64,000 nt of DNA from Bacteroides sp. AN502(2024). Lineage in GTDB: Bacteria > Bacteroidota > Bacteroidia > Bacteroidales > Bacteroidaceae. Below, in pieces: positions 1-8,452 of this stretch. How positions within the stretch are numbered: position 1 is the first letter of the stretch; each line of letters starts with the position of its first letter. The stretch spans positions 3,038,001-3,102,000 of the forward strand of contig NZ_JBGFSP010000003.1 in NCBI RefSeq assembly GCF_041227145.1, read 5' to 3'. The position numbers and the translations under genes were made by a program. A model generated the notes under the pieces. That model was not told where the DNA came from and did not search any database. It saw only the letters and a list, made by a program, of their open reading frames with translations.

Positions 1-927
1 TTGATCTAAAGGTACACTACAAAGGTCGGCGATTTGTTCAAAGTGCAGGTTCTTGTTTACTTGCACTGTGTCGGTACTTGCCGGAATATTGGTTTCCATC
101 GGGCAGATATTGTGATCGCAGTAATAAGTCATCACGTAGTTGGCAGCAATAAAGGCTGGTACGTAGCCACGCGTTTCTTTAGGCAGGTAATTGTAGATTT
201 TCCAGTAGTCTGTTTCGCCATTGGCGCGACGGATTGCCTTATTGATCGTACCGGGACCGCAGTTATAAGCAGCAATCACCAGATTCCAGTCTCCATAGAT
301 ATCATACATTTCTTTGAGATAGCGTGCGGCAGCCCAAGTTGCTTTAATCGGGTCACGACGTTCGTCTACCAGGCTGTTTGACTCTAAACCATAGATCTTA
401 CCCGTGCCAATCATAAATTGCCACAGACCGGAAGCACCTGCACGTGATACGGCTGATGGGTTCAATGCGGATTCGATAATCGGCAGATATTTTAGCTCCA
501 ATGGAAGTCCGTATGCATCCAATGCTTCTTCAAAGATCGGCATATAGAAGTTGCAGGCACTTAGCATAAAAGAAACCTGATTGCGCAAGCGTCCTGCATA
601 CATGTCGATGAATTTGCGGATAATATCATTATAAGGCATTTCCATGACAGCCGGGATACGTGACAAGCGGTCTATATAGACAGAGTCACTGAATAACGGA
701 TTGATTTCGGCCGTACTGCAATCTTTGCCTAAATCAACATAATTTTTGGCTTTCCAGTCATTCAACAGACTGTCAAGTGGATATGTCATACTTTTAGGTA
801 AGTCGATGCTTTCTTTGCGTTCAGTTCCATTTTCACGAATCACCACATCTACACTTTGCGCTTTTACCTGGGAGGTTATCGCCAGTAAAAGAAAAATAAT
901 CCAACAATAGCTAACTAATTTTTTCAT
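1..927 (-). CDS. MltD-like lytic transglycosylase (C-terminus beyond window)
   Basis: The frame is open from an ATG at 927 down to base 1, giving 309 codons, and the 3' end lies outside the window. The N-terminus is a signal peptide (MKKLVSYCWIIFLLLAIT, then a hydrophilic segment after an AQ site). The SLT domain follows: ESALNPSAVSRAG-SGLWQFM carries the catalytic Glu, and AAYNCGPGTINKA is the distal SLT motif. This matches MltD-type enzymes, which cleave peptidoglycan glycan strands with 1,6-anhydro product formation in the periplasm. MltD proteins normally carry C-terminal LysM repeats; these would be off-window and cannot be checked. The gene lies 33 bp downstream of the DUF5683 gene on the same strand, so it probably ends the parA-parB-DUF5683 transcription unit. 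Confidence 0.9.
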   Translation of the reverse strand, partial: MKKLVSYCWIIFLLLAITSQVKAQSVDVVIRENGTERKESIDLPKSMTYPLDSLLNDWKAKNYVDLGKDCSTAEINPLFSDSVYIDRLSRIPAVMEMPYNDIIRKFIDMYAGRLRNQVSFMLSACNFYMPIFEEALDAYGLPLELKYLPIIESALNPSAVSRAGASGLWQFMIGTGKIYGLESNSLVDERRDPIKATWAAARYLKEMYDIYGDWNLVIAAYNCGPGTINKAIRRANGETDYWKIYNYLPKETRGYVPAFIAANYVMTYYCDHNICPMETNIPASTDTVQVNKNLHFEQIADLCSVPLDQ

Positions 928-960
928 GCTTCAATAATAAGATCAATCTAAATTGTGTTT

Positions 961-1848
961 TTAAAATCGTAATACGCATTGCAGACCAACCGACTTGCTT
1001 TTTAAACTGTTGGAGCGGAACAGGTTGTTATTATCGATAACGGCCGGTTCTACTTTCATACTCAAGTCGGGGGTTATATCGAAGTTGGACAACTCTGCAT
1101 CTACATAAGCGTCGATAATAGAGATCAGGTAAACTCCGATAAAAGCAAATATACTAAGGTCCCGATAACGACGGAACATATCTTTTCTTCGTTTTAGTGT
1201 GTTTTTCAGCTGTTCCTCATTATACGTGGAGTTGGGGGGCAACAAATCTTCGTAGCTTTTCGTATTCGGATTGCTGTCCATGATGTCCAGATAGGCTTGT
1301 GAATAGTCTTTGTACATCTTACCGTTCCAGCTTAAGGCGTAAGCACAACCGGCAAATCCTCCGTATATAATAGGTAATTTCCAGTATTTACGATTGTAAA
1401 TCTGTCCTCCGCCGGGGAATACGACAGCCAGCCAAGTGGCTTTGGTCGGATTCGGGATAAATATCTTCTTGTTCAGATCTTGGGCGGTTGGCGGTATACT
1501 GTCGGTCTTTACAATAATCGATGCCGGCTGTTCTATCTTTTTCAGCTCTTTCTTATTGGCTGCATCCAGACTGTCTGCTATTTGTATCTTGGCAGCTGAT
1601 AAACTATCGATGGCCGGAAGCTCTTTGGAGGGTATAATCCGGATAGGATCCTTCTGGGTCGAATCCGGTGTAACTACCTCACGATGCCTTCGTGCACGGG
1701 CTTTCGGTGCTTCACGTTGTATGATTGTTGTGTCTTTCCGTACCGGAGTAACAGTGGACTGTGCATACACATCAATCCCTGCCACCTGTAAAAAACAGAG
1801 AAGCAGGGTGCTGACCAGTAACTTATATTTCTTACTTTTTCTTGTCAT
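961..1848 (-). CDS. DUF5683 domain membrane protein
   Basis: A 295-residue protein with an N-terminal hydrophobic signal segment (KLLVSTLLLCFLQVAGIDVYA, residues ~9-29). A low-complexity charged linker follows to about residue 130. The conserved C-terminal part contains ATWLAVVFPGGGQIYNRKYW, a second hydrophobic stretch (IIYGGFAGCAYALSW) and a third (LSIFAFIGVYLISIID). This layout fits the DUF5683 family of Bacteroidetes; its function is unknown. The start codon abuts the parB stop codon with no spacer, so the two genes are almost certainly co-transcribed and may be translationally coupled. The next gene is the lytic transglycosylase. The context suggests an envelope role, but that is inference only. 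Confidence 0.8.
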   Translation of the reverse strand: MTRKSKKYKLLVSTLLLCFLQVAGIDVYAQSTVTPVRKDTTIIQREAPKARARRHREVVTPDSTQKDPIRIIPSKELPAIDSLSAAKIQIADSLDAANKKELKKIEQPASIIVKTDSIPPTAQDLNKKIFIPNPTKATWLAVVFPGGGQIYNRKYWKLPIIYGGFAGCAYALSWNGKMYKDYSQAYLDIMDSNPNTKSYEDLLPPNSTYNEEQLKNTLKRRKDMFRRYRDLSIFAFIGVYLISIIDAYVDAELSNFDITPDLSMKVEPAVIDNNNLFRSNSLKSKSVGLQCVLRF

Positions 1849-2739
1849 TTACTTCTTTAGCGTATCGAAGATTTCCATGATACGTTCCAATTCCTCCTCG
1901 TTACCGAAAGGGATACTGATCTTTCCTTTTCCCTTTTCAGAGCAGGTAAGTTGTACCTTGGTATTGAAAAAGCCAGAGAGTTGTTGTTTCAATAAGTTGA
2001 ACTCTTCAGGAAGTTTGGCACGTTTGGGTGTTATTTTCCGGGTGCCGCTTTTCACAGCTTCTCCTTCACTTAATGATTTAACAATTTCTTCTACTTTGCG
2101 GACTGAATATCCGTGCTCTTGTATTTCTTCGAATATTTTAACTTGTAGTTTAGGGTCGCCTAATGAAATCAGCGCACGGGCATGTCCCATGTCCAGCTGC
2201 TTGTTTTGCAGGGCCATCTGTATTGGAGCCGGCAATTTCAGTAAGCGCAGGTAGTTGGCGATCGTCGTTCTTTTCTTTCCGATACGTTCGCTAAGACGTT
2301 CCTGCGTCAGTTCATACTGATCGAGCAGATGTTGGTAGGCAAGTGCGATTTCTACGGCATTCAGGTCTTCGCGCTGGATATTTTCAATCAGCGCCATTTC
2401 CATCATGTTTTCGTCGTCGGCGGTGCGTATATAAGCAGGGATGGTTTTCAAGCCTGCTCTTTGTGAAGCGCGATAACGACGTTCTCCCGCGATGATCTGA
2501 TATTCATCGTCTGAGAGTTTGCGTAGAGTAATAGGTTGGATGATACCGATTTCAGCAATGGAATCAGCCAGTTCCTGCAACGCTGTTTCGTCAAACTCAC
2601 GGCGGGGCTGGTTCGGATTGATAGTAATCTTTGCCAGCTCTATTTCATTAATGGAAGAAGACCCTTCGGTTTTCACATCATCCATTGAGAGCAAGGCGTC
2701 GAGACCGCGTCCTAATGCATTTCTTTTTTGTGTTGCCAT
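1849..2739 (-). CDS. parB: Chromosome-partitioning protein ParB/Spo0J
   Basis: A 296-residue protein. The N-terminus (RNALGRGLDALL) is the typical Spo0J start. The ParB/Srx nuclease-fold domain has GERRYRASQRAG (about residue 85), the CTP-binding box II region, followed by ALIENIQREDLNAVE. A helix-turn-helix lies near residues 140-170 (LTQERLSERIGKKRTTIANYLR). ParB loads at parS, spreads as a CTP-dependent clamp and works with ParA in origin segregation. The gene is 11 bp downstream of parA on the same strand. Length and domain order are normal for the family. I did not find a clear parS palindrome in the window. Confidence 0.95.
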   Translation of the reverse strand: MATQKRNALGRGLDALLSMDDVKTEGSSSINEIELAKITINPNQPRREFDETALQELADSIAEIGIIQPITLRKLSDDEYQIIAGERRYRASQRAGLKTIPAYIRTADDENMMEMALIENIQREDLNAVEIALAYQHLLDQYELTQERLSERIGKKRTTIANYLRLLKLPAPIQMALQNKQLDMGHARALISLGDPKLQVKIFEEIQEHGYSVRKVEEIVKSLSEGEAVKSGTRKITPKRAKLPEEFNLLKQQLSGFFNTKVQLTCSEKGKGKISIPFGNEEELERIMEIFDTLKK

Positions 2740-2750
2740 ATCTTCTTCTT

Positions 2751-3515
2751 TTATTTATTTCGGTTGATAATCTCTTTAGCAAGAGCCAGGTGGTTCTTGG
2801 CACCGGTAGATTCCGCATCGTAAAGGATGGTTGGGACACCGTAGCTGGGAGCCTCGCTCAATTTTACATTTCGTTGAATAACGGTGTTGAACACCAGTTC
2901 CTGAAAATGACGTTTCACTTCATCATAGATCTGATTTGCCTGACGCAGACGGGAGTCATACATCGTCAGCAGAAAACCTTCGATCTCTAAAGCCGGATTC
3001 AGTTTCGATTTGATGATTTTGATGGTATTCAACAATTTGCTGATACCTTCAAGAGCGAAATATTCGGCTTGGACAGGGATAATCACCGAATCTGCCGCCG
3101 TTAGGGCATTGATCGTGATTAGTCCTAATGAAGGAGAACAATCTATCAAGATATAGTCATATTCTTTCTTCAGAGGGGTGAGTACTTCTTTTAGTATCTT
3201 TTCTCGGTTTGGAAGGTTTAGCATTTCAATCTCTGCCCCTACGAGATTAATGTGTGAAGAGATCACTTTCAAAGAATCAATCTCCGTGTTAAGAATAGCG
3301 TCCTGTACGTTGGCTCTGTCAATAATACACTCATAGATAGTGCATTTCGACTGCTTGATGTCTACTCCCAGACCGGAAGAGGCATTAGCTTGCGGGTCGG
3401 CATCTATCACGAGTACCTTTTTTTCCAGTGTAGCAAGTGAAGCTGCGAGGTTAATCGTAGTCGTTGTTTTTCCTACACCACCTTTTTGATTGGCCAAAGC
3501 AATAATTTTTCCCAT
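2751..3515 (-). CDS. parA: Chromosome-partitioning ATPase ParA/Soj
   Basis: A 254-residue protein starting MGKIIALANQKGGVGKTTTT. That segment contains the deviant Walker A motif (KGGVGKTT, about residues 10-17), with the signature lysine of the ParA/MinD family. LVIDADPQANASSGLG supplies the Walker A' region, and DYILIDCSPSLG the Walker B region. Length is typical of chromosomal Soj proteins, which lack the N-terminal DNA-binding domain of plasmid ParA. It binds DNA nonspecifically as an ATP dimer and is stimulated by ParB. It is the first gene of a minus-strand unit parA-parB-DUF5683-lytic transglycosylase, with a TAnnTTTG promoter element about 175 bp upstream. Confidence 0.96.
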   Translation of the reverse strand: MGKIIALANQKGGVGKTTTTINLAASLATLEKKVLVIDADPQANASSGLGVDIKQSKCTIYECIIDRANVQDAILNTEIDSLKVISSHINLVGAEIEMLNLPNREKILKEVLTPLKKEYDYILIDCSPSLGLITINALTAADSVIIPVQAEYFALEGISKLLNTIKIIKSKLNPALEIEGFLLTMYDSRLRQANQIYDEVKRHFQELVFNTVIQRNVKLSEAPSYGVPTILYDAESTGAKNHLALAKEIINRNK

Positions 3516-3689
3516 ATTCTCTAAATTTATTGGCAGCGAAATAAGTGATAAATCCTTAGAGCGCCTACGAAAAAAGAGAAACTTTGCAAATTCTGTTGAT
3601 AAGTCGCCTGTTTTGTTAATAACTGTCGGACGAAACGGTTATAAAACTTCAACTGGTTCATCATCTATTTTTCTCTTTTAATGAGTTTG

Positions 3690-3697
3690 CAAATATA
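3690..3697 (-). promoter_or_regulatory. Candidate -7 element for parA
   Basis: On the minus strand this reads TATATTTG, an exact match to the Bacteroides -7 consensus TAnnTTTG. It lies 175 bp upstream of the parA ATG. No good TTTG -33 box was found at the usual 19-21 bp, so the call rests on the -7 element and position only. Confidence 0.45.
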
Positions 3698-3808
3698 CAC
3701 ATTTATATTGGATATCTATTTCTTTTTTTGCTCGCTTGCAGAAGATTAAGATTTGTAAACGGGTGGAAGTGGGGGAGGAGAGAGTTTTCGATCTGATGTA
3801 GGGAGGTG

Positions 3809-3840
3809 TTTGGCGATACGGCTTCTTTTTGCTACTTTTG
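3809..3840 (+). promoter_or_regulatory. Bacteroides-type promoter of surE-lpxB
   Basis: TTTG at 3809-3812 and TACTTTTG at 3833-3840 are separated by 20 bp. Together they match the sigma-ABfr consensus (TTTG, 19-21 bp, TAnnTTTG). Transcription would begin about 25 bp before the surE ATG at 3872. Confidence 0.75.
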
Positions 3841-3871
3841 TGCGAATATAAAAAAGGAAAGGATTGAATAT

Positions 3872-4639
3872 ATGGAAAATGAAAAGCCGTTGATACTTGT
3901 TTCAAACGATGATGGTGTGATGGCTAAAGGGATTAATGAACTGGTGAAGTTTCTTCGTCCCTTGGGAGATATTGTAGTAATGGCACCTGATGCTCCGCGT
4001 TCGGGCAGTGGTTGTGCACTGACGGTGACGCAACCTGTTCATTACCGGTTGGTAAAGAAAGAAGTGGGTTTGACTGTTTATAAATGTTCGGGAACGCCTA
4101 CCGATTGCATCAAATTGGCACGGAATATTGTGCTCGACCGGATACCGGATTTAGTTGTCGGTGGTATCAACCATGGAGATAATTCCGCTACTAACGTGCA
4201 TTATTCCGGCACAATGGGAGTGGTGTTCGAAGGTTGTTTGAATGGAATCCCTTCCATAGGCTTCTCTTTGTGCAATCATGAACCCGATGCTGATTTTGAA
4301 GCTGCCGGGCCTTATATTCGTAGTATTGCCTCCATGATACTGGATAAAGGACTTCCTCCTTTGACCTGTCTGAACGTAAACTTTCCGGATACAGCTGATA
4401 TCAAAGGTATCAAAATCTGTGAACAGGCAAAAGGCCGTTGGACGAACGAATGGGCCGTCTGCCCCCGTCCGAATGATCCGAATTATTTCTGGTTGACCGG
4501 TGAATTTATCGATCACGAACTTGAAAATGAGAAGAACGATCATTGGGCTTTGGCAAATGGTTATGTCGCTATTACTCCGACTACGGTTGATGTGACAGCT
4601 TATTACTTTATGGATGAACTTAATAAATGGTTTAGTTAA
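3872..4639 (+). CDS. surE: 5'/3'-nucleotidase SurE
   Basis: A 255-residue protein from the ATG at 3872. This start is preferred over an in-frame upstream ATG at 3806, because the upstream codons overlap the promoter and the family begins with the LILVSNDDG motif near residue 9. The acidic metal site ND-D (SNDDG), [10 protein letters not shown] and the [10 protein letters not shown] motif are all present, as in SurE metal-dependent phosphatases acting on nucleoside 5'- and 3'-monophosphates. A purine-rich AAAAAGGAAAGG lies just upstream of the start. lpxB follows after 12 bp, so the two genes form an operon. Confidence 0.95.
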   Translation: MENEKPLILVSNDDGVMAKGINELVKFLRPLGDIVVMAPDAPRSGSGCALTVTQPVHYRLVKKEVGLTVYKCSGTPTDCIKLARNIVLDRIPDLVVGGINHGDNSATNVHYSGTMGVVFEGCLNGIPSIGFSLCNHEPDADFEAAGPYIRSIASMILDKGLPPLTCLNVNFPDTADIKGIKICEQAKGRWTNEWAVCPRPNDPNYFWLTGEFIDHELENEKNDHWALANGYVAITPTTVDVTAYYFMDELNKWFS

Positions 4640-4651
4640 CCATTCACTACT

Positions 4652-5788
4652 ATGAAGTATTATCTGATTGTCGGCGAAGCTTCCGGTGACTTGCACGCTT
4701 CTCGTCTGATGGCTGCCTTAAAGGCTGAGGATCCACAGGCTGATTTCCGGTTTTTCGGAGGGGATTTGATGGCTGCCGTCGGAGGAACGATGGTGAAACA
4801 TTATAAAGAACTGGCATACATGGGGTTTATTCCTGTGTTGCTCCATCTACGCACTATCTTTGCCAATATGAAGCGTTGTAAAGAAGATATTGTTTCCTGG
4901 GAACCGGACGTTGTTATTCTGGTAGATTATCCAGGATTCAATCTTGATATTGCCAAGTTTGTCCATGCAAAGACACAGATTCCGGTTTATTATTATATTT
5001 CTCCTAAGATATGGGCGTGGAAAGAGTATCGCATTAAGAATATAAAACGAGATGTAGACGAGCTTTTCTCCATTCTTCCTTTTGAAGTGGAGTTTTTTGA
5101 AGGAAAACATCAATATCCCATTCACTATGTTGGGAATCCTACCGTGGATGAGGTGGCGGCCTATCAGGAAGCTCATCCGAAAAATAAGGATCAGTTTATT
5201 GCGGAGAATCAGTTGGAAGATAAACCGATAATAGCTCTTCTTGCGGGTAGCCGAAAACAGGAAATTAAGGATAATCTGCCGGATATGCTGAAGGCTGCTT
5301 TTGCTTTTCCTGATTATCAGCTTGTTCTGGCGGGTGCGCCTGCCATTGCTCCTGAATATTATAAACAATATATAGGAGAATCGAAAGTGAAAATCATTTT
5401 TGATCAGACCTATCGCTTGTTGCAACACGCAGATGTTGCTTTGGTGACTTCGGGTACGGCTACTCTTGAGACGGCGTTGTTTCGTATTCCTCAAGTTGTT
5501 TGTTATCACACTCCGATAGGGAAGGTGATTTCCTTCTTGAGGCGTCATGTCTTAACTGTGAAATTTATTTCGTTGGTTAATTTGATTGCCGACCGTGAGG
5601 TGGTAAAGGAACTTGTTGCAGATACGATGACTGTCAAGAATATGCAAAGCGAATTGAGGAATATTATTGAAAATGAAGTCTATAGGAATGAGATGCTTTC
5701 GGGTTATGAGTATGTAGCCGAACGGTTGGGACCTGTCGGTGCTCCCCGTCATGCAGCTCGTGAAATGTTACACCTGTTGAAAAAATAA
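4652..5788 (+). CDS. lpxB: Lipid-A-disaccharide synthase
   Basis: A 378-residue GT19 glycosyltransferase. The N-terminus MKYYLIVGEASGDLHASRLM is the LpxB signature GEASGD. YYISPKIWAWKEYRIKNIKR is the conserved KIWAW-R region, and ALLAGSRKQEIKDNLP plus TSGTATLETAL form the UDP-sugar-binding C-terminal half. It condenses UDP-2,3-diacylglucosamine with lipid X at the inner membrane face during lipid A synthesis. Length is typical (E. coli LpxB has about 382 residues). It is co-transcribed with surE and followed by an intrinsic terminator at 5811-5842. Confidence 0.96.
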   Translation: MKYYLIVGEASGDLHASRLMAALKAEDPQADFRFFGGDLMAAVGGTMVKHYKELAYMGFIPVLLHLRTIFANMKRCKEDIVSWEPDVVILVDYPGFNLDIAKFVHAKTQIPVYYYISPKIWAWKEYRIKNIKRDVDELFSILPFEVEFFEGKHQYPIHYVGNPTVDEVAAYQEAHPKNKDQFIAENQLEDKPIIALLAGSRKQEIKDNLPDMLKAAFAFPDYQLVLAGAPAIAPEYYKQYIGESKVKIIFDQTYRLLQHADVALVTSGTATLETALFRIPQVVCYHTPIGKVISFLRRHVLTVKFISLVNLIADREVVKELVADTMTVKNMQSELRNIIENEVYRNEMLSGYEYVAERLGPVGAPRHAAREMLHLLKK

Positions 5789-5810
5789 CTTTCTTTTTCT
5801 GAATAAACGT

Positions 5811-5842
5811 AAAGCCGATGCAGTAAATGCACGGCTTTTTTA
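5811..5842 (+). terminator. Intrinsic terminator after lpxB
   Basis: AAAGCCG and CGGCTTT arms flank an inner TGCA/TGCA pair with a GTAAA loop, and a run of six T residues follows. It ends the surE-lpxB unit. Confidence 0.85.
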
Positions 5843-5882
5843 TTTAATAAGCAGAAGACTAAAAAAAAGAAAGGAAAAAGAT

Positions 5883-6665
5883 ATGAAAAAATTTAAGTGG
5901 CTTTTAGGTCTGTTGGTATTGGCATTAGTGCCGATGTTGCAATCATGTGATGATGACGGGTATTCTATCGGAGATTTCAGCTGGGACTGGGCGACTGTTC
6001 GTGCAACCGGTGGAGGAGATTATTATTTGGAGGGTGATCGTTGGGGAGTGATTGATCCGGTTACTACTTCCATACCTTGGTTTAAACCGGTGGACGGTGA
6101 ACGTGTGGTGGCTTTTTTCAACCCTTTGCATGATATGGAAGGGGGAAAAGGAGTTCAAGTGAAGATGGAAGGTATACAGGAATTGTTAACAAAGGAAGTG
6201 GAGGACATGTCTACAGTGGAAGAAGCGAAAGAATTCGGTAATGATCCTATTCTGATTTATCAGGGTGATATGTGGTTGGGAGGAAAGTTTCTGAATGTAA
6301 TTTTCCGTCAGGAGCTGCCTCGTTCGGAGAAACATCGTATCAGCCTTGTGCAAAATAAGATAGGAGTGGGGGAATCGTCAGAACCGGGTACGTCGAATGT
6401 AGCGGAAGATGGCTATGTACATTTAGAACTGCATTATAATACATATGGGGACGTGACCGGCTATTGGGGATGGGGACGAGTCTCTTATAATTTGGAAAAG
6501 TTCTTCCCGACGGAGAAAGATGCCGAATCGACAATGAAAGGTTTTAAAGTGACTATAAATTCAAGAGAACATGGAGAAGGAAGAGTGATTGTTCTTGAAC
6601 TGAATCGTCCGGTAGGTGTGCCGGAAACAGCAAAGGATGTACACTCCACTTCTTCGATCCGATAA
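5883..6665 (+). CDS. NigD-like lipoprotein
   Basis: A 260-residue protein with a lipoprotein signal peptide (MKKFKWLLGLLVLALVPML then QSC; the lipidated Cys is residue 22, followed by DDD). The start of the mature part, with an acidic patch, GDFSWDWATVR and a YYLEGDRWG-I-P segment, fits the N-terminal OB-like domain of the Bacteroidales NigD-like family. The rest is beta-rich, with LHYNTYGD and GWGRVSYNL. Family members were named from a bacteriocin-linked operon, but most copies, like this one, stand alone and have no known function. The gene is monocistronic, with terminators on both sides and a purine-rich ribosome binding site (AAAGGAAAAAG). Confidence 0.8.
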   Translation: MKKFKWLLGLLVLALVPMLQSCDDDGYSIGDFSWDWATVRATGGGDYYLEGDRWGVIDPVTTSIPWFKPVDGERVVAFFNPLHDMEGGKGVQVKMEGIQELLTKEVEDMSTVEEAKEFGNDPILIYQGDMWLGGKFLNVIFRQELPRSEKHRISLVQNKIGVGESSEPGTSNVAEDGYVHLELHYNTYGDVTGYWGWGRVSYNLEKFFPTEKDAESTMKGFKVTINSREHGEGRVIVLELNRPVGVPETAKDVHSTSSIR

Positions 6666-6687
6666 CCTAACTATGATTTATTGTGTG

Positions 6688-6729
6688 AAAAAAGGTCGGG
6701 ATACTTCTAACGAAATTCTCGACCTTTTT
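6688..6729 (+). terminator. Intrinsic terminator after the NigD-like gene
   Basis: AAAAAGGTCGGGA and TTCTCGACCTTTTT arms flank a loop of about 13 bases, and the T-run completes a bidirectional-looking terminator. It lies only 15 bp from the IS insertion point. Confidence 0.75.
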
Positions 6730-6743
6730 ATTGTGTATAATTC

Positions 6744-8424
6744 GGGACATTCATTAAATATTATAAAATGAGCCAACTAATTCATACACAAATTATTGCG
6801 AATTAGTTGGTTTTTTAGTATCTTTAGGTATTCCCCCGAAAACAAGGTTTGACGGCCCAAACGGGGGAAATTCCCCAACTAAGATATGGCTAAGATACAA
6901 AAAATTTCAGAAATCCACCCAACTTTGGGCTTTACAGAATTTGATATTCTGGAAAAATACCGCAAGAGTTTTCATGAGAGTGAGCTTGGCAGGCTTCATT
7001 CGGTCTTTCCATTTGATCGTATGGCAAAAGCCGCAGGCCTGTCTGAACAACGTTTGGGCCGCAGGAACATATTCAGTCCTTCCGCAAAGATCGCCCTTAT
7101 GGTCCTGAAGGCATACACCGGATTCTCCGACAGGAAACTGGTGGAACATCTGAACGGGAACATACACTACCAGATGTTCTGTGGCATCATGATCCCCCCG
7201 TCCCTTCCCATAACCAACTTCAAGATAGTCAGTGCCATCCGTAATGAGATAGCATCCCGCCTTGACATTGATTCCTTCCAGGAGCTCCTGGCTTCACACT
7301 GGAAACCTTATCTTGATAACCTTCACGTCTGCATGACCGATGCCACATGCTATGAGAGCCACATGCGTTTTCCTACGGACATGAAACTCCTTTGGGAAAG
7401 CATCGAATGGCTCTACAGTCATATATGCCGGCATTGCAGGGATCTGGGCATAAGGCGTCCGCGCAACAAATACAGGAATGTGGCGGAATCCTATCTGTCC
7501 TACTGCAAGAAAAGAAAGAGGAGAGCTTCAAGGACAAGAATGCTTAAGCGCCGTATGATCAAGCTTCTTGAAAAGCTCCTCAGTCAAAGGGATGGGCTCC
7601 ATAGCGAGTACGGTGCTTTACTCCGATATACACAGGATTACCATAAGCGTCTTTCCATCATCAGAAAGGTGCTTGTACAGGAAAAGGAAATGTTTGAAGG
7701 GCGAAAAGTCAGTGACCGCATCATCAGCATCGACCGTCATTATGTACGTCCCATCGTCAGAGGCAAGGAAACCAAGTCCGTCGAGTTCGGTGCAAAGGTC
7801 AATAATATACAGATAGACGGCATATCGTTCATCGAACACCTCTCGTTCAAGGCTTTCAATGAGGGGATACGCTTGAAGGACTGTATCCGTATGCAGCAGA
7901 AGCTGATGAATGTAAGGGTAAGATGTGTGGCTGCCGATTCCATATATGCCAATAATGCCAACAGAAAGTTCTGTACTAAATATGGGATATCCACATCCTT
8001 TGTGCGCAAGGGAAGGGCGGGCAAAGATGAGCCTTTGAGGAAGGTGCTTAGAAGCGAACTCTCAAAAGAAAGGGCCACACGGCTTGAAGGAAGCTTCGGC
8101 ACTCAAAAGCAACATTACTCGCTCGCAAGGATAAAGGCAAGGAACAAGAAGACGGAAATCCTGTGGATTTTCTTCGGAATACATACAGCAAATGCCATAC
8201 TGATGATTGACAAGATCAGGAACAGAACGGGGAAAGCTGCATGATATGAGTTTACTGAAAGAATCAGAAGAGGTCAGAAGACTTCTTCCGGAACTTCATG
8301 TCTTGTCAGATAAGAGTATATGAGAATATACAGAAAAATGACAATAATAATGGCATATGAAGTGATTATACTCTATCATCTTCATATGCCATGGTATTTG
8401 GGGGGAACATTTACTGAATATTCC
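6744..8424 (+). mobile_element. 1681-bp insertion sequence, copy 1 (intact, with target duplication)
   Basis: Ends were set by comparison with the second copy at 61952-63632; sequence identity stops exactly at both borders. Left end GGGACATTCATTAAATATT and the inverted right end GGAATATTCAGTAAATGTT are imperfect terminal repeats (15 of 19 positions match). A 6-bp target duplication TAATTC flanks the element at 6738-6743 and 8425-8430. Just inside the left end, CCAACTAATTC and GAATTAGTTGG form a hairpin followed by T6, which should block read-through into the transposase. Near the right end GGCATATGAAG pairs with CTTCATATGCC. The family is not certain: an IS5/IS1182-like or unclassified (ISNCY) DDE element. 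Confidence 0.93.
6886..8244 (+). CDS. DDE transposase of the 1681-bp IS (copy 1)
   Basis: A 452-residue transposase. The N-terminal part (residues ~55-105: FSPSAKIALMVLKAYTGFSD) resembles the DUF772/InsH N-terminal domain. A plausible catalytic triad is D152 (CMTDATCYE), D351 (AADSIYANN) and E401 (RLEGSFGTQKQHYSL). Between the first and second acidic residues is a long basic insertion (KKRKRRASRTRMLKRRM). The protein is intact and differs from copy 2 only at Y25C, L134I and T217A. The ATG lies 143 bp inside the left end, after the protective hairpin. Family assignment is tentative. Confidence 0.9.
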   Translation: MAKIQKISEIHPTLGFTEFDILEKYRKSFHESELGRLHSVFPFDRMAKAAGLSEQRLGRRNIFSPSAKIALMVLKAYTGFSDRKLVEHLNGNIHYQMFCGIMIPPSLPITNFKIVSAIRNEIASRLDIDSFQELLASHWKPYLDNLHVCMTDATCYESHMRFPTDMKLLWESIEWLYSHICRHCRDLGIRRPRNKYRNVAESYLSYCKKRKRRASRTRMLKRRMIKLLEKLLSQRDGLHSEYGALLRYTQDYHKRLSIIRKVLVQEKEMFEGRKVSDRIISIDRHYVRPIVRGKETKSVEFGAKVNNIQIDGISFIEHLSFKAFNEGIRLKDCIRMQQKLMNVRVRCVAADSIYANNANRKFCTKYGISTSFVRKGRAGKDEPLRKVLRSELSKERATRLEGSFGTQKQHYSLARIKARNKKTEILWIFFGIHTANAILMIDKIRNRTGKAA

Positions 8425-8452
8425 TAATTCTAATCGAGGAGAAAAACTCCTG

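Noticed and set aside
1436..2254. A 272-codon plus-strand frame across the DUF5683 gene and parB
   Set aside because: It spans two real minus-strand genes and is rich in Ser, Cys and Ile, as expected of a shadow frame.
3806..3871. Upstream start for surE adding 22 residues
   Set aside because: The extra codons overlap the promoter elements and precede a good ribosome binding site; SurE proteins start close to the LVSNDDG motif.
1..3900. parS centromere site near parAB
   Set aside because: I looked for a TGTTTCACGTGAAACA-like palindrome near parAB and saw none; a whole-genome motif search would be needed.
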